Part shown: positions 8,774 through 18,735 of the stretch, piece by piece | Position numbering within the stretch: the first letter of the stretch is position 1 | How the letters are laid out: every line of letters begins with the position of its first letter | NCBI RefSeq assembly: GCF_003605125.1 | Contig: NZ_QPQT01000006.1 | Location: 186,001 to 250,000, forward strand | Direction: 5' to 3' | Length of the DNA stretch: 64,000 nucleotides | From: Shewanella algidipiscicola | Lineage (GTDB): Bacteria > Pseudomonadota > Gammaproteobacteria > Enterobacterales > Shewanellaceae | Notes under the pieces: generated by a model | What the model saw: only the letters and a program-made list of their open reading frames with translations | What the model was told of the DNA's origin: nothing | Database searches by the model: none | Translations under genes and position numbers: made by a program

Positions 8774-10564
8774 TTATTCTGCGTCTTGCTTGGCTTCAGG
8801 TTTAGCTTCAACCACTGAGATACCGAGCTCATCGAGCTGGACCGGGTTGGCAAACCCTGGGGCATTAGTTAACGGACAGGCCGCAGTGGTGGTTTTAGGG
8901 AACGCCATGACATCACGAATCGATGTGGCGCCAGTCATCAACATCACGATACGGTCAAGTCCGAAGGCTAAGCCTGCATGTGGTGGCGTGCCATACTTTA
9001 ACGCCTCGAGTAAGAAGCCAAATTTTTCTTGGGCTTCTTCATCATTAATACCCAAAATGCGGAATACCGCTGACTGCATTTCACTGTTGTGAATACGCAC
9101 TGAACCACCGCCAAGTTCACAACCGTTGAGCACCATATCGTATGCATCAGAGATGGCTGCCGTTGGATTAGCTTCAAGCTCTGCAGGGCTAATGCCACTT
9201 GGCGCTGTGAATGGGTGATGCATGGCATGTAAACCGCCATCTGATGTGCGCTCAAACATTGGGAAGTCCACAACCCACAGCGGTTTCCACTCACCTTGCA
9301 GTAAGTTGAAATCTTCACCCACTTTCAGACGTAGTGCCCCCATTGCCTCGGCAACGATGTTCGCTTTATCGGCACCAAATAAGATTAAGTCGCCATTAGA
9401 TGCATTGGTGCGACTTAAAATAGCGTCAACCACCTCTTCGCTAAGGAACTTAAGCACGGGAGATTGAATCCCTTCAAGCCCTTTTTCTAGCTCATTGACC
9501 TTCATCCAGGCTAGCCCTTTGGCACCATAGATGTTGACATATTTGCCATATTCATCAAGTTGCTTACGCGACAGCGAAGCGCCACCAGGCACGCACAATA
9601 CGGCGACGCGACCATCTGCATCGTTAGCAGGTTCTTGGAATACCTTAAAGTCGACGTCTTTAACTAAGTCTGCTACGTCAATTAATTCAAGCGGGTTACG
9701 TAGATCTGGCTTATCAGATCCGAAACGACGCATCGCTTCTGCAAAGGTCATCTTAGGGAATTCACCTAAGTCGACATTGAGCAGATCTTGAAACAGTCCA
9801 CGAACCATCTCTTCGGTTTTGGCCATCACCTGCTGCGATGACATAAACGAGGTTTCGATATCGATTTGAGTGAATTCTGGTTGACGGTCGGCGCGTAAGT
9901 CTTCGTCACGGAAACACTTAACAATTTGATAGTACCGATCGAAACCTGACATCATCAACAACTGTTTAAACAGTTGTGGCGACTGTGGCAAGGCAAAGAA
10001 TTGGCCTTTATAAGTGCGGCTTGGCACTAAATAATCGCGCGCGCCTTCCGGTGTCGCCTTGGTTAAGATAGGTGTTTCAATATCAAGGAAACCATTGCCA
10101 TCGAGGAAACGACGCACGGCACTGGTCACTTTTGAGCGAAATACAATGCGTTCTGCCATTTCTGGGCGACGTAAATCTAAGTAGCGATACTTAAGACGCT
10201 GCTCTTCGGTGTTATGCTGGTTTTTGTCCATGTTGATGGGCAGTGGCGCAGCGCTGTTAAGGATAAGCAGCTCTTTACCCAAAATTTCAATTTCGCCAGT
10301 ACGCATCTGGTCATTGACTTGGCTTGCAGGACGGGCACGCACTATCCCTTTAACTTGTACACAGAACTCACCACGCAAGGTGCTGGCTATGTCAAACACT
10401 TCAGGCAAGTCTGGATCATACACAACCTGAACAATACCCTCACGATCGCGGAGATCTAGAAAAACAACACCACCTAAATCACGGCTACGATTAACCCAAC
10501 CGACAAGAGTGACTTCTTCTCCAACATGAGACCCGTTGACGTCTCCACAATAATGACTGCGCAT
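8774..10564 (-). CDS. aspS: Aspartyl-tRNA synthetase
   Basis: Class IIb aminoacyl-tRNA synthetase, 596 residues. It has the N-terminal OB anticodon-binding domain ([27 protein letters not shown]), motif 2 ([18 protein letters not shown]), the bacterial GAD insertion domain and motif 3 ([15 protein letters not shown]). The bacterial-type length and GAD domain fit the tRNA-Asp-specific enzyme of organisms with a separate AsnRS. It is first in the aspS-yebC-ruv run, with a terminator directly after it. Confidence 0.98.
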   Translation of the reverse strand: MRSHYCGDVNGSHVGEEVTLVGWVNRSRDLGGVVFLDLRDREGIVQVVYDPDLPEVFDIASTLRGEFCVQVKGIVRARPASQVNDQMRTGEIEILGKELLILNSAAPLPINMDKNQHNTEEQRLKYRYLDLRRPEMAERIVFRSKVTSAVRRFLDGNGFLDIETPILTKATPEGARDYLVPSRTYKGQFFALPQSPQLFKQLLMMSGFDRYYQIVKCFRDEDLRADRQPEFTQIDIETSFMSSQQVMAKTEEMVRGLFQDLLNVDLGEFPKMTFAEAMRRFGSDKPDLRNPLELIDVADLVKDVDFKVFQEPANDADGRVAVLCVPGGASLSRKQLDEYGKYVNIYGAKGLAWMKVNELEKGLEGIQSPVLKFLSEEVVDAILSRTNASNGDLILFGADKANIVAEAMGALRLKVGEDFNLLQGEWKPLWVVDFPMFERTSDGGLHAMHHPFTAPSGISPAELEANPTAAISDAYDMVLNGCELGGGSVRIHNSEMQSAVFRILGINDEEAQEKFGFLLEALKYGTPPHAGLAFGLDRIVMLMTGATSIRDVMAFPKTTTAACPLTNAPGFANPVQLDELGISVVEAKPEAKQDAE

Positions 10565-10735
10565 CTAACCCTTTCCTTTCATCCACAAAGCGGTGCTTGA
10601 GGAATATTCAATACATGACAAAAGCGGCATTATAGTGAAATATTGCCGATTTCAAAACAACTTCATCGTCTTAACATGAAGTAAACCTGTGGGATGGACA
10701 AATATCCAACAATTGGCGATTAACCGTTACTATGA

Positions 10736-13612
10736 TCACGCACTACGATAACAGCTACCACCTTGTGCGGCGGCCCGCGATAATCGCTCATCGGCTTTTT
10801 TGAGTATCTCAACCGCATTGTCGCCATCGCGTGGGAACATCGCCACTCCAATACTGACCGATAGTGCCACATCTTCAGCATCGATCGCAAAAGGCGCTGA
10901 GCAAGTATCGATAATCGCCTGTGCCACTTGGCAGGCCTGGGTCAGATCTTTGCTATGATTAAGAATAGCCACCAGCTGCTGCTCGTTAAACTTGGCCAAG
11001 GTATCAGATTTTCTCACCAAGGCGCTGAGCTTATTTATGGCCAAGTTCATCAGCTGCTGGCTTTGCGTGGTGTCTAGGCGCTGCTGGAGCTGTGTTAGAT
11101 TATCAAAATCGATAAACAGCACGGCAAAAGGCTGCATTTCACGGCGATGAGTTAATATCGCTTGCGTTAATCTATCATCTAATATGCTGCGATTGGGCAA
11201 GCCTGTTAATGGGTCAAACTCTGGCGTCGACGTCGATAAAGTAGCTAAGCTCGCCCCTATATCATGGGGGCGGTAGCTTTGGCGCTTTCGAACAGCATTG
11301 CGCCACCATAAGGCTAGCATCAGCATTAATACGACCACCAGCAAGAGATAAAAGGCTTGTTTCCAACTGATAGACACAAACGAATGAGGGGGTTCTTGCT
11401 CAATCCAACGCTGGTAGATCTGCTGTTGCTGCGCGGTAGACAATTGTGCAATCGCTTTATCGAGCAGCGGCACTAACGGTTGCAGTTGTGCGGTTAATGC
11501 AAAATGGCTCTGCTGATCGGAGTAATCGGCTAACACCGACATTTTTAATTGACGATGATCGCTGTCGCTAAGCTCAACGCCCATGTTGATCACTTTTTCA
11601 ATAAAACCATCGGCGGTACCTTGTAGTACAGCGTCAATACCTGCACGCGTATTGGGGACTAAAATAAGCGCTATGCCTAGGGTGTCATTCATCAGCTGTG
11701 GGATCAAATGATAGCCTTCGACGATTGCCAAACGTTTGCCACTCATCTGCGCCAAACTAAAGACCAAAGCATTATTAAGGTTCGTCACCAATCCCCAGGG
11801 AGATGGCCAATAAGGGCCTGAAAACACCAACTCTTTTTCACGTTCAGCGGTTAAGGCGACACTGCCGACAATATCGATATCACCCCGCTTGAGTGCAGCC
11901 AGCATGCTGCTCCAGTCCTTAAACATCACGGGAACAAACGTCAGATGCAGCTGCGCCGCCAAACGTTGGCTAATGTCATGATTAATCCCCTGAAACTGGC
12001 CATCTTCGCCTTCAAACTCCATCGGCGGCCAATCTTGCAGGTAACCGATTTTAAGTGGCCTAAGGTTAGCTAAATAGCGCTGCTGCGCTGGACTGAGTGG
12101 CAGCGCTGTCGTGCTCGCTTTTACCGTCCTGTCATTGTTGTCTAAAATCCATTTACTTTCGAGATTAGCCAGCTCAGTTGCCGAGATGAGGTTAAATCCA
12201 GCGCGGATACGTTTAATCAGTCCCTCATCTTCGCTGCGGGTTAACGCATAAATATCACTGCTGAATGTGAGCTCCCGGTAAGGGTAAAAATCTTGCCAAG
12301 CATCGGCCTTGATTAAATAGTGCTGTGTCCATGCTGAAGCCGCAACAAAAGCGTTGATATCACCCTGTTGCACCGCGGCTATCATCTGCTCAACATCATC
12401 AAATAAATGCAGCTCACTGTCTGGCAAGGTGTTGTGCAATTGTTCTAAATAGGGTGCCGACGCGACCGCGCCGATTCGATGACCCGCAAGGCTGTCTAGA
12501 GTAGTTAACCTCTTTTGGTAACTAAATAGATGACTATTAACTCGGTAGGTTTGCCATACAGGCCGTAAATCCGCGTAACGGGTATCGGCAAAAGTAGTTG
12601 CGAGGCTACTATCCGCCACAGCATTGACGCCCCCCGTCTGCGACGCCTCATCCAATGGATAACCAATGTGGATATCGGCGCGGCGATAAGCTACATCCTC
12701 TAAGGTGGCATCAAAGGTGTTGGTGCGAAAATCGACCGCGATACCGGTTTTTTGTGACCACAACCTCCAGATATCGATATACAGACCATGGGGCTGACCA
12801 TCGCCACCAATATCGACATAAGGCTCGATACCCACAGGCGTGGCAATAATCAACCGTTTAGCATCATGGCTAAATCCCAACCAATGCTTTTCTATCGCGG
12901 CACGCATCGCCGGCGTCACTAATTGAAAACCTTGATTGATTTTGGCTTGCAGTACTTGGTTACCTTGTTTAACGGCAGGTAGAATAGGAATGGTTTTAAT
13001 TAAGAGTCGATGCTCTAATGGAAAAGCTTCCATCACTGCTCGGCTCACCGCTTTATCGCGAAGATACCCTTCCATCCCCGCAAACACATCAACTTCGCCG
13101 TTAATCACGCCATTAAGCAGTGCATCGCGTGATTCATAGTAGCGAAAATTAAGGTCACTTAACTGCTTGATTAAATTTGCTTCATGAGATGAGCCACTCA
13201 CAACGCCAATTCGATATGGGATTAAGTCGCGTAAATGGTTTTTATTCTGTAGCGATTTACGCACGTATAAATAGGTATTAACTGAAGTGATAGCGTCGGC
13301 GAAATCATAGCGCGACTCACGCGAGTCAGTATGTCCCATGCCGATGTGAATATCGGCATGGCCTTGTGCCAATTGGTCGAGTGAGTCTTGCCAATCTAAA
13401 TGCTTAAACTCAACCACTGTGCCCGTTTGCGCGGCCCATTCACGCCATAAATCGACCAAGACGCCTTTAGGCTCACCACTATCATCAACAAACTGATAAG
13501 GAAAACTGTCGGTACCCATCACCAAGACTAACGGCGACAGTTCACTGTCGGCACGTGCGCATGAAGACATGCACAACGCCATGGCGAGGAGTAAAGGATA
13601 AAGTAATTTCAA
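10736..13612 (-). CDS. Membrane sensor with three periplasmic SBP domains and a degenerate GGDEF domain
   Basis: The 958-residue protein has a signal peptide (ending near SSCARA) and three tandem periplasmic amino-acid-binding-type (SBP_bac_3) domains at about 28-245, 253-490 and 515-745. Each shows the family pattern of a substrate-pocket start (SFPYQFVDDSG, IEPYVDIGGDG, DWPPMEFEGEDG) and an ADIHIG/IDIVGS signature. One membrane helix (about 753-772) follows, then a cytoplasmic GGDEF-type domain starting DPLTGLPNRSILDDRL. The active-site loop that should read GGDEF is NEQQL at 876-880, so it is probably not a working diguanylate cyclase. The late SIGVAMFP strand is intact. It may bind nucleotide or signal by protein contact. 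It stands alone. Confidence 0.85.
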   Translation of the reverse strand: MKLLYPLLLAMALCMSSCARADSELSPLVLVMGTDSFPYQFVDDSGEPKGVLVDLWREWAAQTGTVVEFKHLDWQDSLDQLAQGHADIHIGMGHTDSRESRYDFADAITSVNTYLYVRKSLQNKNHLRDLIPYRIGVVSGSSHEANLIKQLSDLNFRYYESRDALLNGVINGEVDVFAGMEGYLRDKAVSRAVMEAFPLEHRLLIKTIPILPAVKQGNQVLQAKINQGFQLVTPAMRAAIEKHWLGFSHDAKRLIIATPVGIEPYVDIGGDGQPHGLYIDIWRLWSQKTGIAVDFRTNTFDATLEDVAYRRADIHIGYPLDEASQTGGVNAVADSSLATTFADTRYADLRPVWQTYRVNSHLFSYQKRLTTLDSLAGHRIGAVASAPYLEQLHNTLPDSELHLFDDVEQMIAAVQQGDINAFVAASAWTQHYLIKADAWQDFYPYRELTFSSDIYALTRSEDEGLIKRIRAGFNLISATELANLESKWILDNNDRTVKASTTALPLSPAQQRYLANLRPLKIGYLQDWPPMEFEGEDGQFQGINHDISQRLAAQLHLTFVPVMFKDWSSMLAALKRGDIDIVGSVALTAEREKELVFSGPYWPSPWGLVTNLNNALVFSLAQMSGKRLAIVEGYHLIPQLMNDTLGIALILVPNTRAGIDAVLQGTADGFIEKVINMGVELSDSDHRQLKMSVLADYSDQQSHFALTAQLQPLVPLLDKAIAQLSTAQQQQIYQRWIEQEPPHSFVSISWKQAFYLLLVVVLMLMLALWWRNAVRKRQSYRPHDIGASLATLSTSTPEFDPLTGLPNRSILDDRLTQAILTHRREMQPFAVLFIDFDNLTQLQQRLDTTQSQQLMNLAINKLSALVRKSDTLAKFNEQQLVAILNHSKDLTQACQVAQAIIDTCSAPFAIDAEDVALSVSIGVAMFPRDGDNAVEILKKADERLSRAAAQGGSCYRSA

Positions 13613-13761
13613 TGATCTTCCCTAGAACGTCAAGGTGTTGTGAAATATATGTTGTAATTAGGCTATTAGACAGAATTTTCTACAGAATTTCCAGTACTAG
13701 GCTTGCTGCTAACGCTGATGTTTCGCTAGAATGAAAAATCGAATTAATCTAATCAATACTC

Positions 13762-14493
13762 ATGAACTCATCTCAAGATACAATATTCGCCCAAGCATGT
13801 GAAAATATCAGTGACTTTCAATTCGATGACAGGGTCGCTGGTGTGTTCAATGATATGATTAAGCGTTCCGTGCCAGGTTATGCCCAAATTATCAGTACAT
13901 TAGGTGATTTCGCCGACAAATGTGTCTCACCCAATACCCGGGTGTACGATTTAGGCTGCTCGCTGGGCGCGGCCACCCTTAGCGTGCGTCGTCGCCTTGA
14001 CGGACGCGATTGCCGAATTATTGCCGTCGATAATAGTCAATCTATGATTGAGCGCTGTCAACAAAACTTAAATGCTTATGTTAGCGATACGCCTGTGGAT
14101 CTGATTTGCGGCGATATTCGCGACATTGAAATTGAAAATGCCTCCATGGTCATTTTAAATTTTACCATGCAATTTTTAGCACCAAACGACCGCGAAACAT
14201 TGCTCAATAAAATCTATCGCGGCCTGCAACCCGGTGGCATTTTAGTGTTATCAGAAAAGCTCACCTTTGAGGATGCACCAGTACAAGCCTTACTCGACGA
14301 ACTCCATTTAGACTTTAAACGCGCCAATGGTTACAGCGAACTGGAGATCAGCCAGAAACGCAGTTCACTTGAAAATGTCATGAAACCCGACTCATTACCA
14401 CAACATGAGCGGCGATTAAAAGCCCAAGGCTTTAGTCATTTTAGTGTGTGGTTCCAATGTTTTAATTTTGCTTCAATGGTGGCGATAAAGTGA
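13762..14493 (+). CDS. cmoA: Carboxy-S-adenosyl-L-methionine synthase
   Basis: Makes carboxy-SAM from SAM and prephenate, the donor used by CmoB for cmo5U34 in tRNA. The 243-residue class I methyltransferase fold has the SAM motif [17 protein letters not shown] (about 60-76), [14 protein letters not shown] and the acidic [25 protein letters not shown]. The last 4 bases overlap the cmoB start, the usual cmoAB arrangement. Confidence 0.96.
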   Translation: MNSSQDTIFAQACENISDFQFDDRVAGVFNDMIKRSVPGYAQIISTLGDFADKCVSPNTRVYDLGCSLGAATLSVRRRLDGRDCRIIAVDNSQSMIERCQQNLNAYVSDTPVDLICGDIRDIEIENASMVILNFTMQFLAPNDRETLLNKIYRGLQPGGILVLSEKLTFEDAPVQALLDELHLDFKRANGYSELEISQKRSSLENVMKPDSLPQHERRLKAQGFSHFSVWFQCFNFASMVAIK

Positions 14494-15482
14494 TAAGTTT
14501 CAGTTCGTTTTACAAACAGATTGCCGACTCTAGCCTGCAACATTGGCTCGAAACCTTGCCCGCAATCTTGGGCCAATGGCAACGCAATAATAAACATGGT
14601 GATTTACCCAAGTGGGAGAAAGTTCTCAATAAGTTGCATTATCCTGAGCCCGATGAGATTAACTTTACGACGAGTGTCACCATCGGCAGTGGTAAGCAAC
14701 TCAGTGACGGCGAACGTGAAAAACTGCAAAACTTATTAAAAATTTTTAAACCTTGGCGCAAAGGTCCTTATCATCTGCACGGTATCCATATTGACACCGA
14801 ATGGCGCTCAGACTGGAAATGGGATCGCGTCAAACCGCATATTTCACCGCTGGCCAACCGTACCGTGCTCGATGTAGGTTGTGGCAGTGGTTACCACATG
14901 TGGCGCATGTTAGGTGAAGGGGCTAAACATGTGGTAGGGATCGATCCCTCGCCGTTATTTTTATGTCAGTTTGAAGCGGTAAAGCGTTTAGCCGGCGAAC
15001 ATCATCCGGTGCACTTCCTCCCCTTAGGGATAGAGGCATTACCGCCACTGGATGCCTTTGATACGGTATTTTCTATGGGGGTGTTGTATCATCGACGTTC
15101 GCCTATCGATCACCTATTGCAGCTGCGAGACCAATTGCGTGCCGGAGGTGAGCTAGTATTAGAAACATTAGTGGTCGATGGTGATGAAAATACCGTATTA
15201 GTCCCTGGTGACCGTTACGGAAAAATGAACAATGTCTGGTTCTTACCTTCGGCTAAAGCCTTAGCCGCTTGGTTAGAAAAAGCCGACTTTACCGATGTTC
15301 GCTGTGTGGATATTGATGTTACCTCATTGGCCGAGCAGCGCAGTACCGACTGGATGCCTAATGAGTCACTGGTGGATTACCTTGACCCCAATGATATCAG
15401 TTTGACTGTCGAGGGATATCCAGCGCCAAAACGCGCCACATTTATCGCCACCAAGAATCAACCGAATAAAGATTTGGTTTAA
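14490..15482 (+). CDS. cmoB: tRNA U34 carboxymethyltransferase
   Basis: Transfers the carboxymethyl group from carboxy-SAM to 5-hydroxyuridine at position 34 of tRNAs, widening wobble decoding. The 330-residue protein has the CmoB-specific N-terminal extension ([25 protein letters not shown]) and the nucleotide motif [20 protein letters not shown]. It overlaps cmoA by 4 bases, and the next gene starts only about 25 bases after its stop, so the envelope module downstream may receive read-through from the cmo promoter. Confidence 0.96.
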   Translation: MISFSSFYKQIADSSLQHWLETLPAILGQWQRNNKHGDLPKWEKVLNKLHYPEPDEINFTTSVTIGSGKQLSDGEREKLQNLLKIFKPWRKGPYHLHGIHIDTEWRSDWKWDRVKPHISPLANRTVLDVGCGSGYHMWRMLGEGAKHVVGIDPSPLFLCQFEAVKRLAGEHHPVHFLPLGIEALPPLDAFDTVFSMGVLYHRRSPIDHLLQLRDQLRAGGELVLETLVVDGDENTVLVPGDRYGKMNNVWFLPSAKALAAWLEKADFTDVRCVDIDVTSLAEQRSTDWMPNESLVDYLDPNDISLTVEGYPAPKRATFIATKNQPNKDLV

Positions 15483-15506
15483 CTGAAATAGTATATGGGA
15501 TGGACT

Positions 15507-16253
15507 ATGTTAAAACAGATAACAGCCATAAGCGTTGCAACCCTGTTAGCAGGCTGTGCAACGACCGACGTCAATAAGCCTATACCGGTTGATGCCGCCA
15601 CGCTCAATAGCAGCCTCAGTCAACAACAGAGCGAATTAGCCAGCTTAATAAAGAGTAGTCATGTAAGCCATGAACAAGCGCTCGATGCCATTAGCGCCCT
15701 TTCGAAACAAATTGACGCCTTAAATCAATCAGTGGCTAACATCAAGTTACAGCAACCAGAAAAGAAAATTATCGAAGTTCCCATTCAGTGCGAGCCGTCC
15801 CCTATTGGTGATAAGTTTATTTTAGGTGCGGTGGAAAATGTCTATATGGACGAAGTTAAAGCGGGCTTCGAGACTCGTATCGATACTGGCGCCGAATCAT
15901 CCTCATTAGATGCACACAATATTATTTTGTTCGAACGTGATGGTAAACAATGGGTACGTTTTGATGTGTTTACCCAAGGTTATGACAAACCATCACAAAC
16001 CTTTGAGTCTAAAGTTGAGCGCTTCGTACGCATCAAACAAGAATCAGATGAGGAAAGTGATCGTCGCCCAGTGATCCACGCTCACTTACAAATAGGTCCA
16101 TATAAAGCCGAGACCGATCTAAACCTTGTCGATCGCAGCCACTTAGAGTACCAACTGCTGCTCGGACGTAAATTTATGCAAGATATCGCCGTTGTCGATG
16201 TGGCGCAAAGTTTTATTCATGGCAAAACCATGCCTAAGCAGAGCACGAAATAA
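15507..16253 (+). CDS. Lipoprotein with retropepsin-like (RimB / PF05618-type) protease domain
   Basis: The start is placed at the internal ATG (MLKQITAISVATLLAGC) because it gives a lipoprotein signal with lipobox LLAG-C17 and has a GGGATGG ribosome site. After Cys17 comes a Gln/Ser-rich coiled-coil stretch (about 35-82), then a domain of the family long labelled ATP-dependent zinc protease and now seen as pepsin/retropepsin-like. The active-site motif DTGAESSS is at 126-133, and LLLGRKFMQDIAVVDV closes the fold. The relative RimB trims polyglutamate tails added by RimK. Here the domain is exported and lipid-anchored, so it acts in the envelope. It begins a close-packed five-gene run with the next genes. 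Confidence 0.82.
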   Translation: MLKQITAISVATLLAGCATTDVNKPIPVDAATLNSSLSQQQSELASLIKSSHVSHEQALDAISALSKQIDALNQSVANIKLQQPEKKIIEVPIQCEPSPIGDKFILGAVENVYMDEVKAGFETRIDTGAESSSLDAHNIILFERDGKQWVRFDVFTQGYDKPSQTFESKVERFVRIKQESDEESDRRPVIHAHLQIGPYKAETDLNLVDRSHLEYQLLLGRKFMQDIAVVDVAQSFIHGKTMPKQSTK

Positions 16254-16270
16254 CATAGGATTATTGGCTG

Positions 16271-17776
16271 ATGCATTCTAGAAAACCGTTTTATATTGTT
16301 GTTGCGCTACTCTTTTTAGCGGGTGTGGCGGCAAGTGTTTATCGCGGCATTGAACACAATGTCCCTTTCCTACCAGGCAAACAGGTACAAAGCTGGGCTG
16401 TTGACGCCAAAGTGAGTTTTCAAGCCATGGGCGAACCTGCAGAAGTGACCTTTTCGCTGCCCAGTGATCCGGCCTTTGAAATACTGGTCGAAAATGCCAC
16501 ATCCCCAGGCTATGGTCTAACCATCGCAGAAGATGAGATGGGGCGTCACGCCACTTGGTCTATCCGTAATGCCATAGGTCAACAAGACTTATATTACAAA
16601 GTCACCCTAGTCCCCACAGGCAATAACCAAGTAATAGCCCTGCAGGAACCTCAACCTCCCCTACCTTATAGCTGGCCTGCAACCGAGCAAGCCGCCGCTG
16701 AGCAAATTATGGATGAGGTATGGTCTCGAAGCGCGACTAACCTCTCATTTGCCCAGCAACTGAACAAAAGTTTTAATGCGACCGATCGCAGCCAAAATAT
16801 CGAGCTTTTATTGTCGGGGAATACTCCTGCCGATCTGTTTATTCAAATGCTCAATAGCAAAGGGATTGCGGCGCAAAAAGTCAACGCGCTATTTTTAGAA
16901 GATCAGCGTCGTCGCCAACAGTTAACCACCTTCGTTGAGGTGTACCATCAAGGCGAATGGGTACTGTTTAACCCCGCTAATGGTACCCAAGGTCGCCCAG
17001 ATAACCTGCTTATCTGGGATCGCAAAGGTAAATCGACCCTTGATGTGGTTGGTGGGGTAAATTCACAGGTCAATTTTTCGATGCTGCAAGATACCCGCTC
17101 AGCACTGGCGACCTCTATCGATATGCTCAAAAATAAAGATGCCTTGGATTTCTCACTGTATCAATTACCGCTAGAGGAACAGAGTCTGTTTAAAGGGATT
17201 TTGCTGATCCCCATTGGTGTATTGATGGTGGTATTTTTACGCGTCATTATTGGTATTAAAACCTCAGGTACCTTTATGCCAGTACTGATCGCATTAGCCT
17301 TTATTCAAACCACACTACTGACCGGGCTTATCGGATTTTTACTCATTGTGGCATTCGGTTTAATGATCCGCTCATACCTGTCCGAACTCAACTTACTGCT
17401 CATTTCCCGCATATCGGCGGTGATCATAGTGGTGATAGGCATCATCGGCCTGTTCACCTTAATCTCTTATAAATTTGGTCTCAGCGAAGGACTAACCATT
17501 ACCTTCTTCCCGATGATCATTTTGGCTTGGACCATCGAGAGAATGTCCATATTGTGGGAAGAGGAAGGCGCTAAAGAGGTGTTAGTACAAGGCGGCGGTA
17601 GCCTGTTTGTTGCAACATTAGCCTATCTCGCCATGAGCGCCACTTGGGTTCAGCATTGGGTCTTTAACTTCCTTGGCATCCACTTGGTGATTTTAGCTGT
17701 AGTGTTACTTATGGGTCAGTACACAGGATACAAGTTATTAGAGCTCAGACGTTTTAGACCTTTGGCGGGAGAGTAA
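16271..17776 (+). CDS. Inactive transglutaminase-like protein with C-terminal seven-helix membrane domain
   Basis: The 501-residue protein has one N-terminal membrane helix (about 7-25), a periplasmic region with a transglutaminase-like domain (about 140-260), and a C-terminal block of about seven hydrophobic helices (about 308-495). It matches the inactive-transglutaminase/7TM family known to neighbour ATP-grasp ligases (Iyer, Burroughs and Aravind's amidoligase survey). The triad is lost: the Cys region is SGNTPADLF (182-190), the His of the usual HAWVEVY is Thr220 in TTFVEVY, and the Asp of DPT is Asn234 in LFNPANG. It probably binds a peptide-like ligand rather than cutting or cross-linking. 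The ATP-grasp gene follows after 2 bases. Confidence 0.85.
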   Translation: MHSRKPFYIVVALLFLAGVAASVYRGIEHNVPFLPGKQVQSWAVDAKVSFQAMGEPAEVTFSLPSDPAFEILVENATSPGYGLTIAEDEMGRHATWSIRNAIGQQDLYYKVTLVPTGNNQVIALQEPQPPLPYSWPATEQAAAEQIMDEVWSRSATNLSFAQQLNKSFNATDRSQNIELLLSGNTPADLFIQMLNSKGIAAQKVNALFLEDQRRRQQLTTFVEVYHQGEWVLFNPANGTQGRPDNLLIWDRKGKSTLDVVGGVNSQVNFSMLQDTRSALATSIDMLKNKDALDFSLYQLPLEEQSLFKGILLIPIGVLMVVFLRVIIGIKTSGTFMPVLIALAFIQTTLLTGLIGFLLIVAFGLMIRSYLSELNLLLISRISAVIIVVIGIIGLFTLISYKFGLSEGLTITFFPMIILAWTIERMSILWEEEGAKEVLVQGGGSLFVATLAYLAMSATWVQHWVFNFLGIHLVILAVVLLMGQYTGYKLLELRRFRPLAGE

Positions 17777-17778
17777 TC

Positions 17779-18735
17779 ATGCTATTTGCGCGTCCTAAGG
17801 CGCTAAGGGACAACGGAGTCCTGGGCATGAATAAGCGTAATATCGACTACATAGGTCGTTATAATCCGCGTAAATACTATAAGCGGGTCGATGACAAGTT
17901 GACCACTAAACAACTGGCCTTGGCCAATGATATTGCGGTACCCGCCTTAATTGGCACAGTTTCCCAACAGCATGAGATTGTGCACATTCCGGAGATGGTC
18001 GATAACCGCAGTGGGTTTGTCATTAAGCCATCACAAGGCTCGGGCGGCAAAGGGATCTTAGTGATCACTAAAGTAGCCAATGGCCATTACTATAAAGCCA
18101 ATGGCAACGAAGTCACACCCAGTGAAATCGACCGCCATATATCCAACATTCTCAGTGGATTATTTTCATTGGGCGGAAAACCCGATGTGGCCATCGTCGA
18201 AGGTCTGATTAAATTTGATCCAGTATTCGATGGCTACTCTTTTGAAGGTGTACCCGATATTCGACTCATCGTCTTTAAAGGTTTTCCAGTCATGGGGATG
18301 CTGCGTTTATCAACCGCCGCCTCTGACGGTAAGGCTAACCTACACCAAGGAGCGGTGGGCGTTGGACTCGATATTGCGACAGGACAAGGCTTGCATGCGG
18401 TGCAATTTGACCGCCCCATTGAACGCCATCCCGATACCGATAGAAAGCTGACCGATATTTTAGTGCCCCATTGGGATACCTTGCTCCATACCGCTTCTAA
18501 AGCATATGAAATGAGTGAGTTAGGCTACTTAGGCACAGATATGGTACTGGATCAAGAGCTCGGCCCACTGCTACTTGAGCTTAATGCACGACCCGGTTTG
18601 GCCATTCAAATCGCTAACAGTCAGGGGATTTTACCCCGACTGCAACATGTCGAGCAGATGAGAAATAAATTCATGTCAGTGGAAGAGCGCGTCGCCTATG
18701 CTAAAACGCATTTTAGCAATCGCCCTAACACTTAA
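17779..18735 (+). CDS. ATP-grasp alpha-L-glutamate ligase-like protein (RimK-related)
   Basis: The 318-residue cytoplasmic enzyme belongs to the ATP-grasp family found with the 7TM transglutaminase. ATP-binding elements are present: FVIKPSQGSGGKGILVI (80-96), AIVEGLIKF and the metal-binding acidic/asparagine pair Glu267 and Asn269 in LLELNARPGL. It therefore looks active and should form an amide or peptide bond from a carboxylate, ATP and an amine. RimK relatives add glutamate, but this subfamily's substrate is not established. It starts 2 bases after the membrane gene and its 3' end overlaps the next gene by 38 bases, strong evidence of one operon. Confidence 0.85.
   Translation: MLFARPKALRDNGVLGMNKRNIDYIGRYNPRKYYKRVDDKLTTKQLALANDIAVPALIGTVSQQHEIVHIPEMVDNRSGFVIKPSQGSGGKGILVITKVANGHYYKANGNEVTPSEIDRHISNILSGLFSLGGKPDVAIVEGLIKFDPVFDGYSFEGVPDIRLIVFKGFPVMGMLRLSTAASDGKANLHQGAVGVGLDIATGQGLHAVQFDRPIERHPDTDRKLTDILVPHWDTLLHTASKAYEMSELGYLGTDMVLDQELGPLLLELNARPGLAIQIANSQGILPRLQHVEQMRNKFMSVEERVAYAKTHFSNRPNT

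Noticed and set aside
8710-8865. 52-codon N-terminal extension of yebC
   Set aside because: It spans the aspS terminator and overlaps the aspS 3' end; the family N terminus begins at MAGHSKW.
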